Below are positions 58,002 to 64,000 of a stretch of DNA of 64,000 nucleotides, piece by piece. A program made the position numbers and the translations under genes. The notes below the pieces were generated by a model that was given only the letters and a program-made list of their open reading frames with translations, searched no databases and was not told the DNA's origin. Numbering within the stretch: position 1 is the stretch's first letter; each line of letters starts with the position of its first letter. Origin of the DNA: Pogostemon cablin (Eukaryota > Streptophyta > Magnoliopsida > Lamiales > Lamiaceae); NCBI GenBank assembly GCA_023678885.1, contig CM042985.1:4948985-5012984 (forward strand). Direction: 5' to 3'.

Positions 58002-59875
58002 TATTTTTTTTTATTTTTTTACATATTAAGAAATATTGTAATTTTATATAAAGTGAATATATATAGTTATATTAGTGTGATAGACCATGTCTGAGTTTTT
58101 TTTGCTAAAATAAAAAATAAATACTTTAAAATAAACTATCAAAATAGGAAAATAAATATTTTATTAATAAACCGGAGAGTACTATACTCCATTTAGTTCA
58201 TTAATGTTTTCTAGCTAGAAGAGGGTCTACCTTGATCAACAGGGAAAATACATTGAATTAAATAATGATTTAATTTGCTTCATAAAAAAGAAGTAATAAA
58301 AGTTATAGGTGGAGAGGTGCTTTAGCAAATAGGTTTTCAACAGCTTGACAAAACCTTTATCTTTCAGGAAAGATAATGTTCCATCTACACACTTCTGTTA
58401 AAATTAATAAATCTCTCTGTTTTTATCAATCATATACTACTTAGGTTGTTGGAAAATTTTCATTCGATTATTATTTTTAATTAAATAATAATAATTGAAA
58501 AAAGAACTGATCATTAATTTCTTAGTTAAGATGTACTTCCCACCCTTTTATGGTAAAGATTGATGTACAATACCCACCTTTTTCAACTAATTATCAAATG
58601 CCAAATAAGTATTAGATTGTAGTTTGGGTTGATCACTTCATGATTGATTCATTGACTTGGGATTTAAATTTCATGTATAAACAAAAACATATGTATAAAC
58701 AAAAACATTCAAACATGTTAGTACCAAATAAATATATCTCAAGATTATATAATATTTCCACTACTAAAAGATATATCTCAAGATTATATAATTGGACACA
58801 ATTCATCATTTATTTTTTTCAAGATATTAATTTTACATTTTGTATTTCTTGTTCTTTGTTCCATGCTTATTTTAATTAGTAGCAATTGATTATAAAATTT
58901 AGATACGAGAGTGGAGAAGGATTTTTACATGTGGATTTAGCTCTATGAGATCTTTTTTGGAAGTGAGATTTTAACAACATTACGAGGATTTGGGGTGATT
59001 AAAACGAACAATAATTGAGTAGTCTACTTGTTTTTTGTTTATTCGTGACTTATAACTTACTTATTGTTATTATGAGAAAGTATAACAAGTGTTGTTTGAA
59101 TCCGTGTGTAGAAACTATTGTAAGCAATTATTAGATTTAGATCTATTCCCTTTATTACTTTAAAAGCAAACAAAAATTTAAAGGCAAGTTCAAGAAGAGT
59201 ACTCAAACAAACGTGGAAACTCGATTTGAGAAGTCATATGAATATGGTATTATTATGTTCACAACCATACCATGGACAATTTTGTAATAGCAGAATTACA
59301 CACCAAGCAAAAGAGAATAGGTTTCGTGTTCCATCTGATATTTCAAAAATAAAACCAGGTGATGTGTTGACTATCTGGTATATTGGAACACCAAATAAAA
59401 AATTCTTCTGGGAAAAGCAATCTCATTTCGAAGCAAAATGAGAGAGAGTGAGATTTAAAGAATGAACTCCAGGCGTGCACAGTATAAATTAAACAATAAA
59501 TACTGCAAGTATAATTCTAATGTGTTATAGTATGATTTATTACCAATATACATTAATTATCTATAAACAATTTTACCTGTATAAGTACTATACTTGAACA
59601 AATCCGTTCTACATATGTTCGTATAGAATGCCTCATCTATATAATAAACAAATATAAAATTGAAAATTTTAATTCAAACAAAAACTAAGGAGGTTCAAGC
59701 AATAAATGCGGAATCACGATGGTTTAATTAATTTTCTACGAATTAGAGAAATAACATCGTAAGAGGATTAAAAAATAAAATAAAAATCTAAGATGATCTA
59801 CACGAGAAGAAATGAAAATTTTAAAAAGTTTTGACACTTTCAAAATTACTAATTTTAAAATGAATTACTGCACTA
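58002..59875. other. Intergenic, one unassigned open frame
   Basis: Word atatctcaagattatataat occurs twice (58,733 and 58,772). An open frame with unusual codon content lies at about 59,180-59,441 (listed separately). Nothing else seen. Confidence 0.5.
59184..59441 (+). other. Unassigned open frame, possible gene fragment
   Basis: An open frame ending at TGA 59,439-59,441. It has internal ATGs at 59,238 and 59,244 and includes QPYHGQFCNSRITHQAKE and RFRVPSDISKIKPGDVLTIW. The amino-acid mix is less AT-driven than in neighbouring frames and looks like a real domain, but I do not recognise it. No splice context or promoter is evident. It may be the last exon of a decayed gene or part of a transposon protein. 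Confidence 0.3.
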
Positions 59876-60148
59876 CTCCATCCGTCACATAAAGAAATTC
59901 ACAATTTATATTTTTGTTCGTCCCATAAATAGGTTCACACCACCAAATAAGGAAATATACACAAATCAATAACCTCATAACACACTTTAATTTCAAAATT
60001 GTCATAACTTTACAACTCACCTACCTTAGTTTATAATTTATTTATTACCTAAAAATATCAAAGTACATCCTAAAAATAAAACAAAAAGCAACTTTTTATT
60101 ACATATGAATCTGCAATAATCGGGAATTTCTCTTTGAAACGGATGGAG
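59876..60148. mobile_element. Stowaway MITE, 273 bp
   Basis: Left end ctccatccgtcacataaag, right end tctttgaaacggatggag, TA on both sides (59874-59875, 60149-60150). Interior has ttttgttcgtcccataaat. Confidence 0.88.
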
Positions 60149-60429
60149 TATCTTTTAGTGGTGAATTGTGTTTGTGTGTGAGAGAAAGCATGCAGTGTAA
60201 TATGCGACCACTTTTGGCTGTCTCTATATGAGTGTGGGACGATTTTGATCATTTTATTTGCACACGTGTATATGCATGTCTTTTATAATAATAATATTAT
60301 TCTTGTTGTTATTATTATTAAATGAGAGAATTACTATCATGTATACTAAAAAATTGTTAATTACTATGAGATACAAACATAAAAAAATATTACTAATAAC
60401 TACAAAAATATATAGTGTTATTCCAATAT

Positions 60430-60605
60430 TACCCTTACAATGTGTTGCACATAAATGTTTGTGTGCAGCAAAGTTCGTGTACAGCAAAAGTGTATGCAGT
60501 AAAAAAAGTGTGTGCAGCAAAAAAGTGTGATAGTCCGGCGGTGGTCCGGCGGAGTTTTGGCGGCGGCAGTGGCGGTCCGGTGATTTTCCGGCGGTGGGTG
60601 AGAGT
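60430..60605 (+). repeat. GC-rich island of ccggcgg words after tgtgcagcaaa repeats
   Basis: At 60,455-60,530 words of the form gtgtgcagcaaa recur four times; then 60,532-60,600 is a GC-rich patch of repeated tccggcgg/ggcggcggcagtggcgg. It stands out sharply from AT-rich flanks. No coding role is credible. Probably part of a transposable element, class unknown. Confidence 0.6.
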
Positions 60606-62389
60606 TTAGGGGTTTGTGATTTAAAAGTGTATGAGTTTAGAGTTATATTTGGTATTTTACTTTAATATTTTGTATGTAAGTAATTTTTTTAAATCAATAT
60701 ATCTCACAATAATTATGGGTACAAAGTAACTACAAGTAATTTTTCCTTATTATAAATTGTTGATTGTTTGTAGTAATAAGTATTACTGAAACAAGAAAAG
60801 GTAGAATCGAATATGATATAAATGCTAAGAATTTACTTGAAATGTTGGTATTGGAATTTAGTTTGGATTTTTAGTTCAAGATTTTAAAAATTCCCCCGTA
60901 TAAGTAGCACGCATACAAATTACATTAATCATATCAAAATTAACCAATAATAATTTAATATAAAATTAAAAAAATTTTATCAACAAATTAAAATAAATAG
61001 AGTATAAATTATCTTCATTTGATTTTAAAAACAGACTTTAGACAAACATATTTAGGAGAGCACAATTTATTTAAAGGCTAAATAAATATTACATTAGTGA
61101 AATTTAATGGAAAGTCTGTTTCATAAAACATTCTGGATATGATGGAGAACATATATTTATTTCATTATTAAATAAATTAAATTCAAGTTTAGTGATGAAA
61201 TTCGTGTACAAATGGGGATTAGCTATGCATATTAAGAGAACCATAAAGGCAGTAATGATGATTTAAGCAGTATAAACTAATTAATAAAGTATTTCAAAAG
61301 TTTTTGCTGTAAGTCCACTTAAAAAAATTACTTTCTTTATTTAAACAATCGATCAAGCCTTTTTTTTTTTCCAATTACAAGAAAATATTTCCCATTATTT
61401 TCACGGATGTATACATAAATTTGGGACATTTACAATTAACCTGCGACCATAAACAATGTCGAGTTGTTATACAAATGAATTCTACAAAACCTAAATAAAC
61501 TATTTATGACATAATAAAAATAAAAAAAAATAAATAAAGAGAGAGGAAATATTTATGCAATTAATTTACTATAATTATTATGATAAAATATCATAGGGTG
61601 GTAGAAAGATGAAGGGCATCTGCAGCATGTGAAAATGTTCATCCATCTAATTCCACTATATATCTTCATCTCATTTCATTTCAAAATTTTATAATTATAA
61701 TTGGTCCACTATTTTTCGATGATTGTGACGTACTAGTTTCTCTTTCACCAACCTCTTTATTTTATTTTTTTATTTATTTTATTTTATTGCAAATTAAAGT
61801 TAGCCAGTCCACACCAACTTTGGTTTATTTACATGTGACTGTATTTTTTCAATCTAGTTATATTTTTAAATTATATACTATTATATATAGTAGGAGTACA
61901 TGTTTAAAAAAATATATATATACATATATAGCTAAATCCTTGCGTGATTTCAGGAACACCGTGTTCCCAAATTCTACATTTTCGAAAGTTACACCCTTTA
62001 ATATAATAATTTGTACCCTTTATAATTTAAAAATTTTTAATCAACTATTTATACTATTTATATTTCAATATATCTTTTTAATAAAAAAAATTATATCCTT
62101 ATTAATTAAAGTGTATACCCTTTAAAATAAATTAAATATTGTATCTTTATACACCTTATGCATTCGGGAACACAAGATACCCACTCTCTAATTATACATC
62201 ATAATATGTATTGTGTATAGATATGTTGATCATTATAATTAGATGTTCGATTTAATTACTAAAAGTATGATTCATTTTTTTTTAACATTTATTGATTGTA
62301 GAAATCAGCTTAAAAGTTAAAGCAGCTAAATTTGCACATTACAGAAGTTTGAGTTTTTATTTGACAAATTCTATTGTAAGACACTATGT
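60606..62389. other. AT-rich intergenic with a possible foldback element
   Basis: No gene seen. Between about 61,940 and 62,190 the ends caggaacaccgtgttccc and attcgggaacacaagata are loosely inverted and the interior repeats accctttaa words. It resembles the remnant at 32,090-32,195. Confidence 0.5.
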
Positions 62390-62645
62390 ACATGAGACAG
62401 TTTGTGAGACGTGTTAAAGTATATCTATTATTTAAATAAAGTATGTTTAATGGTTGTTAAAGCATGTTTTCTAAAATATGCTGGATTATGCATTAAAGTA
62501 TGATTTCAACGTGTTATAATATAATTTATTATTGACATACTTTAACTACAAATAATCATACTTTAAATTCTATAATAAACATACTTTAGTGATGGATCGA
62601 CCCGTCTCACACCCTTCTTCCAAATAACCCGTCTCACAATAGAGT
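62390..62645. mobile_element. MITE of the GTGAGACG-ended family
   Basis: Left acatgagacagtttgtgagacg, right cgtctcacaccc and cccgtctcacaatagag, interior of aaagtatg/catactttaa words, as at 9,253 and 63,262. Confidence 0.7.
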
Positions 62646-62787
62646 TTCTCTTTTTATTTTGTTTAGTATAAGGTAAATTGGAAATAATTAAGTGCACTAA
62701 AATTAGGTAAGTGTCCATTTCTTTCAAACAAAATTTGGATTTTGACTTGAGTTTTTTTATTTGATGACAACATTGTAGTCGACAAAG

Positions 62788-62792
<5 letters not shown>

Positions 62793-62836
<44 letters not shown>
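62793..62836. repeat. (TA)n microsatellite, about 22 units
   Basis: Uninterrupted alternating AT over 44 bases. Confidence 0.97.
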
Positions 62837-62838
<2 letters not shown>

Positions 62839-63261
62839 TCGATTCAAAATTATTACTCCTATTCTTTAAAAATGAAATTTAATTTATTATTTTTTAAATA
62901 TTAAATTATTGTTATTTAAAATATTAGATAAAAATATATTGTTTCATGAATTTAAAATGTATTAAAAATGAAAATACGTGTCTTATTTTTTTACTACATT
63001 GAATAGTATTTCGTTGATTAAAGCTTGAGGATTATTCAACACCCAACATAAGAGATTGTGAAAGTCGGAGCTTCATATAATATACTACTCGTAGATACAA
63101 CGTTCTAAAAGAATTGATTTTACTGCTCTTACCTATATTTTTAGATAATAAATAAATTATAATATAAATTATGTAAATTATAAAAAGTTATAATTTTTAA
63201 ATTAAAATGTATTATATATAGGATTGTTGTTTGTGCGCTAGTATTTTTTTTAGAACAATTC

Positions 63262-63515
63262 TCTTATAAGACGTATATGTACAACAAGTTCTGAGACGAG
63301 TCGACCCATTATTAAAACGAATATAAGTAAATTATATATATTTATAGGTAATTATATTATGTTTGTAGTGAATCATATTATAACATTATAAAAATATAAT
63401 TTAATTCATTATTCACTATATTTTAGAAAAAACATACTTTAACTAATAATAAACACAATTTACCTATATAAGTTATAACACTGACGTTCAACCCGTTTTA
63501 CAAGAGACTTTGTCA
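63262..63515. mobile_element. MITE of the GTGAGACG-ended family, decayed
   Basis: Left end caattctcttataagacg, then ctgagacgagtcgaccc; right end caacccgttttacaagagac. Interior of attatattatgtttgta-like words. Its ends are the least well kept of the family. Confidence 0.55.
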
Positions 63516-63662
63516 TTTTTTTATTTGAAAATATAAACTTGTTTGTAGTACGAATAAAAATAGCATGTGTGAATTTTTTTATTGAAATAAATAGTAATAT
63601 TATTGCTAATTTTAGGTTAAATTTAAAAAATGGGTATATGGAATGAAAATATTCCAATGTGA

Positions 63663-63811
63663 TGGGAGAAGTATGTCTTTTTGAGTTAAAATAGTAATAT
63701 TATCGCTAGGGGCACTCTTACATGAATATATGGGAGAAGTATGTCTTTTTGAGTTAAAATAATAATAATAATAATAATTATTATTATTATTAATATTATT
63801 TATTATTATTA
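63663..63811. repeat. Direct duplication and (AAT)n/(ATT)n palindromic microsatellite
   Basis: The word gggagaagtatgtctttttg with gagttaaaat occurs at about 63,664 and 63,731. The second copy runs into seven AAT units followed by ATT units, so 63,759-63,811 can fold back on itself. The window ends in AT-rich sequence without a gene. Confidence 0.85.
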
Positions 63812-64000
63812 TATGTGTTAAGTATGGATGACATAAATGGATGACATAATTTTTTTTAAATTTTATTATATGAAGTTATAACATTAAATATTACTTATAA
63901 ATTTATTTGTAGTGTGTGAAAAAAAATTAAAATGTTAAAAAGAAATGAGTAAAAAGTTATAAGGAGAGAGCAATTTTTTAGAGTGATGGAATCGTGGAAA

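Noticed and set aside
1..64000. CRISPR arrays, bacterial operons, phage or viral inserts, organelle DNA blocks
   Set aside because: Repeats here are MITEs, LTRs and decayed minisatellites without regular spacers, and no organelle gene or viral replication gene was recognised.

Overview
This is a stretch of plant nuclear DNA. It has spliced genes with AT-rich introns, a nuclear-type tRNA-Leu(UAA), Ty1/copia and Athila-like LTR retrotransposons and many Stowaway-type MITEs. The protein families (a plant demethylase of the ROS1/DME type, a plant-only HD2 deacetylase, a CSLA mannan synthase) fit a eudicot. I cannot name the species from sequence alone.

Layout. 1-3,000: N-terminal part of a ROS1/DEMETER-like DNA demethylase gene (minus strand, running off the left edge) with its 5' leader. 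3,000-17,270: gene-poor and AT-rich, with MITEs, a dispersed repeat family in two inverted copies, tandem repeats and one arm of a local segmental duplication. 17,270-26,684: a decayed Ty1/copia element (minus strand) flanked by the 5-bp duplication GAAAT. An Athila-like element with almost no interior sits inside one of its LTRs, flanked by ATCAG. 26,685-28,400: rest of the second duplication arm, holding a hAT-like element that itself carries a Stowaway MITE. 28,469-31,221: HD2-type histone deacetylase (plus). 32,743-33,462: 5'-truncated LINE inside a MITE. 35,306-37,021: U2AF small subunit (minus). 37,186-37,268: tRNA-Leu. 38,540-42,143: cytosolic enolase (minus), complete, 17 coding exons, three of its introns with GC donors. 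44,300-47,860: truncated PPR gene plus pseudo-exons of a SEC14-like and a C2-domain gene, all on the minus strand. 49,577-52,986: CSLA glucomannan synthase (minus), complete, 8 exons. 53,510-64,000: AT-rich, MITEs and tandem repeats, no convincing gene.

The genes are unrelated housekeeping or chromatin genes and do not form an operon or pathway. ROS1-like (DNA demethylation) and HD2 (histone deacetylation, nucleolar) both act on chromatin, but they lie about 26 kb apart with retroelements between them, and I read this as chance. I found no previously unknown molecular system. The most informative signals are the dated layers of transposon insertion (several with readable target duplications and empty sites in a paralogous copy), the mosaic LTR pair, the GC-AG introns of enolase and the cluster of decayed gene fragments at 45-47.7 kb.
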